DNA of 64,000 bases from Tritrichomonas musculus (taxonomy: Eukaryota > Parabasalia > Tritrichomonadida > Tritrichomonadidae). Shown in pieces: positions 1 to 10,415 of this stretch. The notes below the pieces were generated by a model that was not told the origin of the DNA, made no database searches, and saw nothing but the letters and a program-made list of their open reading frames with translations. How positions within the stretch are numbered: the stretch's first letter is position 1; each line of letters begins with the position of its first letter. A program made the position numbers and the translations under genes. The stretch spans positions 3,410,001-3,474,000 of the forward strand of contig JAPFFF010000013.1 of NCBI GenBank assembly GCA_039105265.1. The letters run 5' to 3'.

Positions 1-1383
1 CAGTTTTTCAATTTCGCTTCTGAGCGATTGGATTTCGCTTCTTAATGAGTCGTTTTCTGCTCTGAGTTGGTCCACCTTTCCGCTTGCCTCTGCTGCCTTA
101 GAGTGAGCTTCGTCAGCTCTTGTTTGTGCTCCGACGACTTTCTCGCTGCATTGTGCCGCCCTGCTTTGTGCATCGCTTGATGCTTTCTCTGCCTTGCTGA
201 TACGTTCGAGCAATTCGCTTGGAACTTCTGCTGGAACTTGGATCGTTCTTTCTTCGATCTTTGGCGGGGCGTTCTTGAGTTGCTCGATTTCTTCTCTGAG
301 CGATCTGATTTCTGCCTCCAGTGGCTCCGGGTTGAACACGGCTGGCTCTGGAACCGGAGTTTCCTTGAGCTTCTTGACTTCGTACTTGAGGCATCGAAGG
401 CCTTCTGACAACTGGCCATTCAACGCTCTGAGCTCGTTGACCTGGCCTGTTGCTGCATCAGCTGTTGACTGGACGCTGTCTAGCCTCTGCCTCAGGGCTT
501 CGAGCTGCTGCTTCAAATCGCTCAATTCGGACTCCTTAGCGAAATCTGCGGCGACTTCTCTCTCCTTGAGAATTTCTGATGAGTACTCGCTCTCCATCGC
601 TGATGATGAATCGTGGTTCTCGAGATGCGCCTGGCTGACGTTCGCGCTTGAAAGGTTGTCAAGAACCATTTTCGCGGATGAAAGCTGCGTCATCAAAGTC
701 TTTTCATCGACCTTGTCGTTGTTGTTGACGACGTCTTCTGGATAAACGTAAACTGGGATTCCAAGCTCGTTCATAACGTTTGTAGCAAGTTTGGCATTGT
801 TCTCTGTATCGTTTGGGTCGAGTTTGTAGTAGTTGACTTTCTCTGGAACGTACGAGTCCAAAAGCGCGCACATTGACAAGTCGTACTTATTGAAGTTGTC
901 CTGATTTTGGTATGTTGACACGCGTTCGTTGGCCCATGACATAAGTGCATCTTTGTCACTCTTTGCTGACTTGCCGACTGTTTCATTGGCTTTGTCATCA
1001 CTGTTTGTAACTGATTTACGAATTTGATAATGTAAAATAAGAGACCATATTAAGCCCAAAGTGAGCTTTTCATTGTTATCATGGATATCTTTTCCTGATG
1101 TACCGATTAAATTGACGCCATCTTTGCTGAACATGTCGATTGCTAAATCAAGATTTTGAACCATTTCAACATTTCGTTTTGGTTCTTTGGCCCATGCACG
1201 TGGAGTGTTCTTTCCAGTAAGTATTTGTGCAAGATTAACTAATTCAACACCTGATGTTAAATCTTTTGTTACTGATTCGATTTCATGATCGCATGTTCCT
1301 TTTAATTGAGAATTGACCCATCTTGTGAAAACTTTATCTTGAAGTGGTATCCATTGTGAATCGAGTTCTTTAAGTCCTGACAT
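1..1383 (-). CDS. Tandem calponin-homology, coiled-coil protein (alpha-actinin-like), 3' part off window
   Basis: The reading frame is open from an ATG at 1383 to the window edge (461 codons, C-terminus missing). Residues about 8-110 read as a first CH domain: it opens with a WxxxQxxxFTRWVNxxL-type start, carries DLxSGVELVNL in the middle and closes on KLTLGLIWSLILHYQI. Residues about 130-235 fit a second CH domain (DALMSWANERV, then FNKYDLSMCALLDSY). From about residue 245 the sequence is a long heptad-type coiled coil rich in E, S, A and L. Tandem CH domains of this type bind F-actin in alpha-actinin, spectrin and fimbrin, so a cytoskeletal crosslinker is likely, but the rod and any EF-hands are not visible. 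The first third is AT-rich like the spacers, whereas the coiled coil (1-1010) is clearly more GC-rich. Alternatives are a filamin- or fimbrin-like protein. Confidence 0.88.
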   Translation of the reverse strand, partial: MSGLKELDSQWIPLQDKVFTRWVNSQLKGTCDHEIESVTKDLTSGVELVNLAQILTGKNTPRAWAKEPKRNVEMVQNLDLAIDMFSKDGVNLIGTSGKDIHDNNEKLTLGLIWSLILHYQIRKSVTNSDDKANETVGKSAKSDKDALMSWANERVSTYQNQDNFNKYDLSMCALLDSYVPEKVNYYKLDPNDTENNAKLATNVMNELGIPVYVYPEDVVNNNDKVDEKTLMTQLSSAKMVLDNLSSANVSQAHLENHDSSSAMESEYSSEILKEREVAADFAKESELSDLKQQLEALRQRLDSVQSTADAATGQVNELRALNGQLSEGLRCLKYEVKKLKETPVPEPAVFNPEPLEAEIRSLREEIEQLKNAPPKIEERTIQVPAEVPSELLERISKAEKASSDAQSRAAQCSEKVVGAQTRADEAHSKAAEASGKVDQLRAENDSLRSEIQSLRSEIEKL

Positions 1384-1979
1384 TGTTGTTTGGTTTTTGT
1401 TATAAAAAAAAATGAAATGATTATTCCATAATATATTTTTTTGAATTCAATATTTATAAAATTGAGTGACTATTTCAATTATTGAGATGAATATTTTTTT
1501 GTTTTCATAAATTTTCAATTTTCAATGGTTAAATATTTTTATAAAAATAAAACCTTTTCAAAATTTTTATTATTCAATTTGTAAATTAATTTTCATCAAG
1601 CCTGTTATTTTCTCATTTGATATTAAGTAAAAAAAATATTCATAATATTCATTTTAATCATATAATAAAAAGATTAGCATAAAGGATCAAGTATTTATAT
1701 AATATAACAGATATGCAAGACTTCAGATTAGCAAGACTTCAGTTTAATTAAAATTGGCATTAATAAGTTTCATTTTTTTTTGATTATATTCACTCTATCC
1801 GCATATTTTCATTATTCATTTTAAATCCTTATGATATTGGAGTTACACTATATAATTCAAGAATGATAATTAATGAAGGTAGATGTTTTGAATAATGCAA
1901 TAAAAATAAAGAATGAGATTAGTTATAAAAAAGAGATTTAGATTATGAAAAGATACTTTTAGAATAAGCAAAACATTCA
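1384..1979. other. AT-rich spacer, no gene seen
   Basis: About 600 bases of very AT-rich sequence with no open frame of note. It separates the start of the CH-domain gene from the 3' end of the broken BspA-like gene. No inverted repeat or RNA gene was recognised. Confidence 0.6.
1411..1420 (-). promoter_or_regulatory. Initiator-like element upstream of the CH-domain gene
   Basis: On the minus strand this reads TCATTTCATT, two overlapping matches to the trichomonad initiator TCA(C/T)(A/T), about 30 bases before the ATG at 1383. The position and sequence fit the initiator that replaces a TATA box in Trichomonas. Inference from motif and spacing only. Confidence 0.4.
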
Positions 1980-2800
1980 TTAAATGTAATTAACTTCGAC
2001 TTGTGGATCAATTCCAATATTATTCAAATCCAGCTTTAAATCTTTTGGAATTGATATTTGCTCTAACGCAATGCATTTATCAAAAACATCTTTCATTACA
2101 TCAATTTGAGATGAAAAAATTGCAATTTTTTTCATTGATGAGCAATTATAAAAGGCCTTACTTGCAATTGAACTGATAGATGAAGGAATTACAATTTCCA
2201 TCAATGATGAGTACTCCTTAAAAACTTCTGTTCCAATTTTGGTCAAAGAAGAAGAAGAAATTGACACTTGCTCTAGCAAAGTGCATTGTTCAAATGCGTT
2301 ATTCTCTATTTCTGTTACTGAAGAAGGAATTATTATTTGCCTTAATGAATTGCATTTGTAAAAAGAATACTTGCTTATTAATATGATAGAAAGTGGAATA
2401 ATTATTTGTGATAAAGATGATCATTCACTAAATGTTCCAACTTCAATAGATTTAATCGAAGAAGACAGAAATACTTGGTGTAAGCTTGAGCACCATTTTT
2501 GGTAACAGAAGAAGGTATTGATACTTCTTTCAGAGAGGAACATCCAGAAAATGCTTTTTGATCGATAGTTTTTAGAGTAGAAGGAAATGAAACATTCTTT
2601 AGAGTTTTAGAGTTCATTAATGCTGAATCATTTATAATTTCTAAAGGTTGCTCAAAATGAAAAAATTCAATGAAATCTTCGTATTTAAATAGAGTGTTAA
2701 TCTGTTTCTCTTCATTAAAATTGACAATGAAAATTATCTTTATAGGACTTTTTCTAATTCTGTCAAAATCATTGTTTATATCGTATTTATATTTATTTAT
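1980..2800 (-). pseudogene. Broken BspA-like leucine-rich repeat (LRR_5) gene
   Basis: Translation of the minus strand gives successive LRR_5/BspA-type repeats: SLKEVSIPSSVTK, then FYKCNSLRQIIIPSSVTEI, then SLMEIVIPSSISSI, ending at a stop at 1980. The repeats do not stay in one frame. The 5' part (from about 2800 to 2475) is followed by a shift of frame near 2475, and an in-frame TGA lies near 2423 where a Cys codon is expected (TFSE-stop-SSLSQIIIP). No clear starting ATG is visible at the 5' end. BspA-like proteins are a very large surface-associated family in trichomonads, thought to act in adhesion. This copy looks like a decayed member; its left neighbour is the CH-domain gene, in the same orientation. 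Confidence 0.75.
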
Positions 2801-2962
2801 TTCGATTGTGATTAATAAAATGAATAAATAAACTAAAAGTTATAAAATTAGTTTTTCATATATTAAGCTATCAATGTATTTTAAAATATATAATAAATTT
2901 GAATGCTTTATTTAAACTTTGAATAAAAATTTTTTGACTTTCGTATATTTGATTCCAAACAA

Positions 2963-5900
2963 ATGAACTTCAATCGAAAACCCAGAGCAAATCAAAATGA
3001 AGAAGATGAATTTTATCAAAAAAAGAATAAAATAGAAAAGAAAGCTAATCAAGGATTAAGTAATCATCAAGATAAACGAAAGAAAAAGCAAAATCAAGAA
3101 ACTAGTGATGAACAAGAATATTATTTAAAGCAAAAAAAAGTAAATTCTTCGAAAACTGGAAATATTTTTGATGATAATGAACCTACAAAAAGAATAACCA
3201 CCATAATTAATGCAAAAAAAAGAAATAATAGTAAATATCACAAAGAAATAATTAATCAAGACAACAGAAAAAATAAAAAAGTAGATATGATAGATGATGA
3301 TGATGATGATGACAATGATAACTTTTTTGTTGATTATAAAAATGCAGTTTCTGATTCTGATGATTTATTCTTCGATTTGCCAGAAGAAAGCAAGAAAACA
3401 AAGAAAAAAGAAACAAAAACGAGCACAAAACGAGTCAACAACAAAATCAAAAATAAGAATCAATCAACAAAGCAAAATGAAGAAGAAGAAGAAGAAGATA
3501 ATGATAAAGAAATGAATCCTCTTTTTGCACAAAAAAATAAAGAACATAAGAAAAAGCTTGAAGATCATGATGAAGTTGACTTAAATAAGAGAGAAAACAA
3601 AAATTCATTTGATTTGTATTATGAAGAAGAGAGTGATGACTTTTTTGTTAAACATAAAAAAGGAGTTTCTGATTCTGATGATTTTTTCTTAGATTTACAA
3701 GATGAAAATAAGAAAACAAAGAAAAAAGAAACAAAAACGAGCACAAAACTCATCAACAACAAAATCAAAGATAAGAGTCAATCAACAAAGCAAAATAAAG
3801 AAGAAGAAGAGGATGATGAAGAAGAAATGAATCCTCTTTTTGCGCAAAAAAATAAAGAACATAAGAAAAATCTTGATGATCTTGAATACTATTACAATGA
3901 AGAAGATGACGAAGAAGAAAATAATGAAAGAGGGCACAAATTTAAAATTAACAAAAAGAATGCTCAAAAAAGTGAACACTTTGATAGTTCGGATGAAGAC
4001 AAAATTGTCATAAATAAGACAAAAGCAAATAAGAGCAAGAAAAAGAAGCAAGATAATAGTAAAAACAGTGATGAAGAAGACGATGCAAAAAATAATAAAT
4101 CTAAACAGCAATCACTTATTATAGACGATGATGATGATGAAATCTTTTTCAATAAGAAAAATGCAAATAAAAGCAAGAAAAAGAAGCAAGATAATAGTAA
4201 AAACAGTGATGAAGAAGACGATCCAAAAAATTATAAATCCAAGAAACAAATATTTATTGAAAATAAAGATGATGATATCTTCACAGAAAAGAAAAATGCA
4301 TACAATAAAAAGAAAAAGGTAACGGATATTAGCGAAAGTAGTAATGAAGAGCATGATGAAGTTGATTTGTATTATGAAGAAGAGAGTGATGACTTTTTTG
4401 TTAAACATAAAAACGGAGTTTCTGATTCTGATGATTTATTCTTCGATTCGCCAGAAGAAAGCAAGAAAACAAAGAAAAAAGAAACAAAAACGAGCACAAA
4501 ACTCATCAACAACAAAATCAAAAATAAGAATCAATCAACAAAGCAAAATAAAGAAGAAGAAGATGATGATGAAGATGATGAAATGAATCCTCTTTTTGCA
4601 CAAAAAAATAAAGAACCAAAGAAAAATCTTGATGATCTTGAATACTATTACAATGAAGAAGAAGAGGAAGAAGAAAGAAAAGCGTTTAAATTTGACAAAA
4701 AGAAAATGCAAAAGAGCAAAGAGCAAAACATCAAGCAAGATATTACGAAGAGAGAAAAAAGCATCCAATTACTTATGAAAAAAACTAAAAAGCCACAAAA
4801 TATTGTTGAGCCGATTTATGATTTAAAGAAAGACTATCAAAAAGCATTCAAAGTTCTGACTAAAAGGAACAACAAAGAGTTGCAAAAGTACATTCAAACA
4901 AGGACACGAAAACGTGATCAAGAATCGATCAGTTTCAAAACATACATTGAGATCGACATGCATGGCTCTGATCCGCGAATATCAAGAGTACTTGATTGGG
5001 TTCCGATCATTCGTGATTCGCTTTTTGATGCCCTTGATTGCAACGTTGATTTTGTGTGCTTCATAACTGGTAAAGGACTTCATTCGGATCCAAACAAAGG
5101 TCCTGTTCTTCGTCCCCTTGTTTTATTGACAACGAAGAGGCTTAAATTTTACAGCGATATTGATCCACAAAACAGAGGAGTTGTCGTCTGCCACATTTCA
5201 TCATACAGGCAAACAAGGAGCATTGAAATAGAAGAAAAGAAGCACAAATTGTTTCGTTCTATTGGCATTTATGATTCAAAAATTGAAATGAAGGACTACA
5301 AAGATCTTTCAGATGATGATAATGATGAAAATGAAGAGGAAGATCATGAAGAAGTTAATGCAAAAAAAAGAAGATTGAAAGCTTTTCAAGCTGTCAAAAA
5401 AAAATTTCCAAAAATGCCGAAAAGTTGCATCGATATCATTATTGAAAAAAGGAAGCCAAAAGAAGCGGTTAAATTTGCAAAATTATTTGAGAAATATCTT
5501 CACGTTAAAGACCCAAGAGACATCTACAATAAGAAAGGCAACAATTACCAATATTATAGAAAACTTGATGAACTTGAATCAGCAGAAAATCGTGAAAAAC
5601 GACAAAAAATGATCAAAATGAAAAAAAGAATTGAGTCATTGGAAGACATTTATGGACTTGATCGAGAAATAATTGAAAGGGTTGTAACTGAAAATCCTAA
5701 AAAAAGTAAAGCCGAACTCGTTCTTGATCGAATATGTGACGAAATTAAAGAAGATTTTTATCAAACTTTTTATCAATTTGTAGATGAGACTAATGGAATT
5801 TCAATCGAGTCAATTTTGGATACAATGAAAGAGGCAAATTATAATGCTGATGAAATAAATAATGTTTTAAATGGAAAGTCAATGATTAGTGTAAAAAATG

Positions 5901-6331
5901 CCCTTAACGTATTAAATGTTAAAAATAAGATAACATCAAATCGAAAAGATGGAACACCAAAATTGGTCCCTAAAATAGAAGTTGATTTAAGGAATTCAGG
6001 ATTTGAAAAAGCTAAACGTTCGATCAGTAGAATTATGAATTATCTTGGAAATCAAACATTCTCTGAAATGGTCTTAAGATTCGCAAAAAATAATTCTTTA
6101 GGAAGATGTCAAATTAATCAGATTGGGCCATTTATGATAAAAATTGCTCATCAAAATGGTTTCCATCTAAAACAGCAAAAAAAGAAAAATTGTTGCTACA
6201 GGATTTGTATTACTAATAAAGAAAAAGATGATATTAATGAAGAAGAAGAAGAGGATGAGGAAGAAGAAAATTTATTTGACTTTAACAAAACAATGTACTC
6301 TCCTATTAGAAAAGGTAAATATTTGGAATAA
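2963..6331 (+). CDS. Smr-domain protein with long charged repetitive N-terminus
   Basis: This is a 1122-residue protein. Residues 1-620 are low-complexity Lys/Glu/Asp/Asn with imperfect internal duplications. Residues about 660-745 form a Smr (small MutS-related) domain: IDMHG at about 664 is the D-x-H-G motif and GKGLHS at about 703 is the family's GKG(L)HS loop. Residues about 880-930 (IESLEDIYGL to AELVLDRICDEI) may be a CUE/UBA-like helix bundle, which accompanies Smr in animal N4BP2. Residues about 1004-1100 look like a second, degenerate Smr fold that keeps VDL but has lost D-x-H and GKG. Smr domains are nucleases or RNA/DNA-binding modules, some in ribosome-linked mRNA cleavage, so a nucleic-acid role is likely. 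The charged region may be disordered. The ATG at 2963 is the first in frame; no initiator motif is obvious upstream. Confidence 0.85.
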   Translation: MNFNRKPRANQNEEDEFYQKKNKIEKKANQGLSNHQDKRKKKQNQETSDEQEYYLKQKKVNSSKTGNIFDDNEPTKRITTIINAKKRNNSKYHKEIINQDNRKNKKVDMIDDDDDDDNDNFFVDYKNAVSDSDDLFFDLPEESKKTKKKETKTSTKRVNNKIKNKNQSTKQNEEEEEEDNDKEMNPLFAQKNKEHKKKLEDHDEVDLNKRENKNSFDLYYEEESDDFFVKHKKGVSDSDDFFLDLQDENKKTKKKETKTSTKLINNKIKDKSQSTKQNKEEEEDDEEEMNPLFAQKNKEHKKNLDDLEYYYNEEDDEEENNERGHKFKINKKNAQKSEHFDSSDEDKIVINKTKANKSKKKKQDNSKNSDEEDDAKNNKSKQQSLIIDDDDDEIFFNKKNANKSKKKKQDNSKNSDEEDDPKNYKSKKQIFIENKDDDIFTEKKNAYNKKKKVTDISESSNEEHDEVDLYYEEESDDFFVKHKNGVSDSDDLFFDSPEESKKTKKKETKTSTKLINNKIKNKNQSTKQNKEEEDDDEDDEMNPLFAQKNKEPKKNLDDLEYYYNEEEEEEERKAFKFDKKKMQKSKEQNIKQDITKREKSIQLLMKKTKKPQNIVEPIYDLKKDYQKAFKVLTKRNNKELQKYIQTRTRKRDQESISFKTYIEIDMHGSDPRISRVLDWVPIIRDSLFDALDCNVDFVCFITGKGLHSDPNKGPVLRPLVLLTTKRLKFYSDIDPQNRGVVVCHISSYRQTRSIEIEEKKHKLFRSIGIYDSKIEMKDYKDLSDDDNDENEEEDHEEVNAKKRRLKAFQAVKKKFPKMPKSCIDIIIEKRKPKEAVKFAKLFEKYLHVKDPRDIYNKKGNNYQYYRKLDELESAENREKRQKMIKMKKRIESLEDIYGLDREIIERVVTENPKKSKAELVLDRICDEIKEDFYQTFYQFVDETNGISIESILDTMKEANYNADEINNVLNGKSMISVKNALNVLNVKNKITSNRKDGTPKLVPKIEVDLRNSGFEKAKRSISRIMNYLGNQTFSEMVLRFAKNNSLGRCQINQIGPFMIKIAHQNGFHLKQQKKKNCCYRICITNKEKDDINEEEEEDEEEENLFDFNKTMYSPIRKGKYLE
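3314..4700 (+). repeat. Intragenic long imperfect repeats in the Smr gene
   Basis: A unit of about 310-350 bases occurs at roughly 3314-3625, 3625-3980 and 4375-4700. Each encodes (D/E)DFFVxxKxxVSDSDD, then KKTKKKETKTST, then NPLFAQKNKE. The stretch 3383-3478 is nearly identical in DNA to 4454-4549. Between the second and third copies lies a shorter tandem duplication (about 4020-4140 and 4140-4260) encoding NKSKKKKQDNSKNSDEEDD. The copies stay in frame, so this region expands without breaking the gene. Confidence 0.85.
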
Positions 6332-7505
6332 TCAAAATCAATATTTAAAATATCATTACAATACTTTTTATTTATTTATGTAAAATTGAGTTTTTCATTT
6401 TGTTATGACTAAGATAAACTTGATGTAGCATAAGCATTTTATTCATATCAATTTTTTTATCGAAAATTTTTTGCATTCAAAAAGTTTAAAAAATTTATAT
6501 AATATTTCATATAACAAGTCATATCATTAAGGGTGTAGTCTCAGATGGTTACATTTTTAAAAAATACATTGAATTTTTGATAAAGATCATTCAAAAAAGT
6601 ATTCAATTATTGCAATGGTCATAAGTATCATCCCATTTTTAACAATGACTTTGATATTTAGTATATAAATTATATTACCTCTTGTGCATATCGTAACGTT
6701 GCCCTTTTTTTGTTTAATTCCTTACAGCTGGAGAAAATTCACTTCACTTTTACTAAAAATGATTTTTTAGAAAATGTAGTTGAATTATTATTTAAAAAGA
6801 TTTTGAATTAAATGTAAATAAAGAAAATAGATATTACAATACGATTTTTAAGCAAATTAATTGTTTATTGATTAAAATAGAATTCAGTACTTTTATAGGG
6901 AGTAGTCTCATTTTAAAAGTATTCAATCTTTAGAAAAAAAATCAACTTTTTGAATCCAAGTTTGATTTGTTAATTTTTTAATATTGGTTTTAAAGCATAC
7001 TTTTTGAATTTTGATATCTTAAATATAGGGAAAAATCACAAATAGCCAATTAAATCTGCAATTTGGAGTAAATAATCAAACTTGATTTTGAATTTTAAAA
7101 AAAAAAAAAATTGATAAATTCAAAAAACGTAAATAAAAATAAAAGAGAATTTGTATCATATGCTATGTGATCCTGAAAAATTGGATTATCTTAAATTGCA
7201 AAGATATTGTTTACAATTAAATTACTAATTTAATAAAATCAATAGCTCTAACAATAAAAAAAGGTTGTAAGCAGTGTTTGCATTTACTACAAATTACAAT
7301 TGTAGTAATAAATATCTATTAAAATGTAACCACATTTATTTTTAAAACCTTCAGAAGATGCCCATTTTTTGGTTATTAATAGTACCGATTAATTTATTTA
7401 TTGGAGTTCAAAAAATGGAATTAATTAAAACATTAAGCATGTAATATAAAAAAATATTAATAAATAAAATACTATAAAAAAAATAAATAAAAAAATAAAT
7501 GATTT

Positions 7506-10415
7506 TTATTCACCATCAATTTTTTGTTTCTCTTGAATATGAGGAGGAATTTTCCACAATACTTTATTAAAATTGTCTTTTGTTTGTATTTTATTTTTAA
7601 AAGAATTTTCAATGAATATTTCGTTTTTCATTGTTTTTTTGTTTGATTTATTTCGGCGATCAGTAAATCTCCATTTTAATCTTGAAAAAGAGCGTTCAGC
7701 GCCTGCTTCTGATGCGGAAATTGGATACATTCTTGTAGCTAATTTTGAAATGTTTTTAAACGTATTTTTATTAATATTTAATTCTTTCATATTTTCCCAG
7801 TAATTAATAAAATTCGAATCAGAACATAATGCATTATTGCATAATTCATAAATTCTTTGGAATGGAGTTGATATTAAATTTAGAAGCTCAACCACAGCTT
7901 TATTTGCTTCACTTTTAGTCATATCAAAATATTGGGCATTATTAACAATAAGAGAAGAAATATTTTTCCATTGCAAAGCTTCTTTTTGATTTATATAGGA
8001 TTTTTTTATCTTCTTATTTTTAGTTTCTTTATTCATTCCCTTCTGTTTATTTATTCCTTCTTGAATGTTTTTTTTTTCTTGATTATTTGCTTCTTCAGGT
8101 TTATTAAATCCTTCTTGCTTATTTGCTTTATCTGGATTAATTATTTCATCATCTTTTTCATCTATATCATAAGTTTCGTCTTCATCATCTGTTTCGTCGC
8201 TATTATCAGTTTCATTTCCGTTATCTGTTTCATTTTCATCATATGAGTTCTCTTCATCATATGTTTCATCATCTTCATCTCCATCAACTGTTTCATTTTC
8301 ACCGTATGAATCATCTTCGTCATTTGATTTATTTTCATGTTCTGTTTCATTTGCATTATTTGCTTCAATTTTGATATCAGTCTCTTCTCCAGTTTTTGTT
8401 TCATCATCACTTTCTTCAATATATTCTTCTTCACTTTCATCTGTACTAGGAATATGAGTAGTAGTATTATCAATAAATTTATTAGATATATAATATGTAT
8501 TGGAATTATTTTGACTATAAATATTATAGGTTTCCCTAGCTTTTTCTATAGTTTCCTGACGACAAAGATTTATAAAACCATCCAATGTTTTTTGCATTAA
8601 TTCTTTTTCTTCTTCTATTTTATTTGATTCTTTACTTTGACCTTTTGAATTTATTTGTTTTCTTGATAAGAATCGTTTCTTTCTTTTTGTTTTTAAAGTT
8701 GGATTGAAATTGGTAATTTTCTTTTCATATTCAAAATGTTTATATTTTATATAAGTTTCATTTATTAGGAAATCTATTGAATTTTTCCTATCTCGAATTG
8801 GTTGATCAATTAAAGTATGGAAATACAAATTTTCATCTTCTTGTATATTAAATGTTTTATTGGCTCTCATTTTTTTTCGATAACGAACTATTCCTTCTGG
8901 TGTCAAAAGTGACAAAAATTGATATAATTGATTATTGAAATTAAGCAATAATCTTTTTTTCATGAAATAGTATAAATCCTTTCCAGCTTGTCCTATATTA
9001 AATTTAACAATATTTTGTTTAATTATTCTTAAATAATGTTCTACGATTAGAACTGCCTCAACACAAGAAACGTTATCTTCTTGCAAATGATCTGTTAATT
9101 TTGCAAAATAGTATAACAATGGATAAACTTTTAAGGCTCCTATAGATACAACATAAAGAACATCGTTTTTGATTTCTAAAAGATCTTTCTTAATCTCTTT
9201 AGGTTGACATTCATACAAATGTATTATTTTTCCAATTATTTTGAGAATTTTTTCCAGAGATTTGAATGTAGAGTTCCACCTAGTTACATTAGCAACAGGA
9301 ATTTTTTGTTTAAGATGTTTGTAAAATTTCTGATTATTTAAAACAAATGTAATATGCTTAATTTTCCCTTCATATAAAGTTAATACATTCCCAGTCTTGA
9401 TCCAGTCCTTATATGAAAGATTCAAAAGATGGTTCATACATCTCAAATGTATTATGTGACATGCATCTGAAAAAGTTTTTTGAATGCAAAAAGGACTATT
9501 GTGTGATAAAGCTTTAATTTGGACAGCAAGATTATCAGTTGTAATGCCTACAATATTAATATTAAGATTTTTTGCCATTTTAATTCTTAATATTACTGAT
9601 TCTTTATATCCATCCAAATTTGGCTCAAAATCTTGATCAAGGTCAAATAGAAAAGATTCACAATTTCTTTGCTTGGCAGAAATGATATATGTTAATATTC
9701 TTCTTTTATTCAGCTTACTAGCATCTATTTGAAAGGATGCATCAGCTCCTACAAAATAAGACATGGATGCTTTAAAGTAATCATTTCCAACCATGTTTAA
9801 AGGACCACGAGGAATTTTAATATTGTTGATTGTTCTCATAAAAATGCTTTCATCAATATTAGAGTTTCTCCCAAATTCAAAGCCTAATTTAATTAGCTGA
9901 ATAAAAAATAATAAATGCTTTTTATCACAAATTTTTGAAATTGGCATATGATCATATATCGATTTTTCTAATATAATTTGGTTAAGTTTATTAAGGTCAA
10001 TTTGACTTATATCAATTTCAGAGTCTGAAGCCTTTTTTTTGATGTATTCTGAAAGTTGAATTTTGATGAAATTATTATTATTCTCCTCGGAAATTTTTGG
10101 CACTATACTAGAATTGATGTAATTATTAATATATGCAAGAGATGATAAATTTTCGGCTGAATTGAAATGATTTGTAATCAATTTTTTTAAAACATCATAT
10201 AATTTTTGAGAATGTTCTTTTTCAAAATGAATAAAAAGTCTACTCAATTCCGAAGAGCTTTTGAAATAAACAATGAAATTGCATTGATTTAAATCATCGA
10301 TATGACAAATGTAATAATTTCTTTTTGATTTTGATTTTGAATTGGGTACTTTATTCGTCAATTTATCGAAAAGAAAATTGTCAACCATCGTGAATTTATT
10401 GTTTTTGATTAACAT
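7506..10415 (-). CDS. hAT family transposase
   Basis: A 969-residue intact frame inside the hAT element. Residues about 35-75 hold a divergent BED-like zinc finger (C-x7-C, then H-x4-H). The RNase H-like core shows GITTDNLAVQI (about 293, a catalytic Asp region), RCMNHLLNLSYKDW (about 330) and the hAT-typical VTRWNSTFKSLEKIL (about 377). A very acidic, repetitive segment (about 660-790, rich in E, D, N and T) interrupts the protein before the C-terminal hAT dimerisation region SEAGAERSFSRLKWRFTDRRN-like (about 900-925; catalytic Glu within AERSF). The enzyme would cut and paste this element and perhaps related MITEs. The acidic insert is unusual for the family but stays in frame. Start chosen at the first ATG (10415); an inner ATG in VDNFLF context lies nine codons on. 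Confidence 0.93.
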   Translation of the reverse strand: MLIKNNKFTMVDNFLFDKLTNKVPNSKSKSKRNYYICHIDDLNQCNFIVYFKSSSELSRLFIHFEKEHSQKLYDVLKKLITNHFNSAENLSSLAYINNYINSSIVPKISEENNNNFIKIQLSEYIKKKASDSEIDISQIDLNKLNQIILEKSIYDHMPISKICDKKHLLFFIQLIKLGFEFGRNSNIDESIFMRTINNIKIPRGPLNMVGNDYFKASMSYFVGADASFQIDASKLNKRRILTYIISAKQRNCESFLFDLDQDFEPNLDGYKESVILRIKMAKNLNINIVGITTDNLAVQIKALSHNSPFCIQKTFSDACHIIHLRCMNHLLNLSYKDWIKTGNVLTLYEGKIKHITFVLNNQKFYKHLKQKIPVANVTRWNSTFKSLEKILKIIGKIIHLYECQPKEIKKDLLEIKNDVLYVVSIGALKVYPLLYYFAKLTDHLQEDNVSCVEAVLIVEHYLRIIKQNIVKFNIGQAGKDLYYFMKKRLLLNFNNQLYQFLSLLTPEGIVRYRKKMRANKTFNIQEDENLYFHTLIDQPIRDRKNSIDFLINETYIKYKHFEYEKKITNFNPTLKTKRKKRFLSRKQINSKGQSKESNKIEEEKELMQKTLDGFINLCRQETIEKARETYNIYSQNNSNTYYISNKFIDNTTTHIPSTDESEEEYIEESDDETKTGEETDIKIEANNANETEHENKSNDEDDSYGENETVDGDEDDETYDEENSYDENETDNGNETDNSDETDDEDETYDIDEKDDEIINPDKANKQEGFNKPEEANNQEKKNIQEGINKQKGMNKETKNKKIKKSYINQKEALQWKNISSLIVNNAQYFDMTKSEANKAVVELLNLISTPFQRIYELCNNALCSDSNFINYWENMKELNINKNTFKNISKLATRMYPISASEAGAERSFSRLKWRFTDRRNKSNKKTMKNEIFIENSFKNKIQTKDNFNKVLWKIPPHIQEKQKIDGE

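Noticed and set aside
194-745. 183-codon open frame on the plus strand
   Set aside because: It is the antisense shadow of the Ser/Glu-rich coiled coil of the CH-domain gene and encodes Ser/Leu-rich nonsense.
3294-4778. Several short open frames rich in Met, Ile or Lys on both strands
   Set aside because: They are shadow frames of the repetitive acidic/basic region of the Smr gene.
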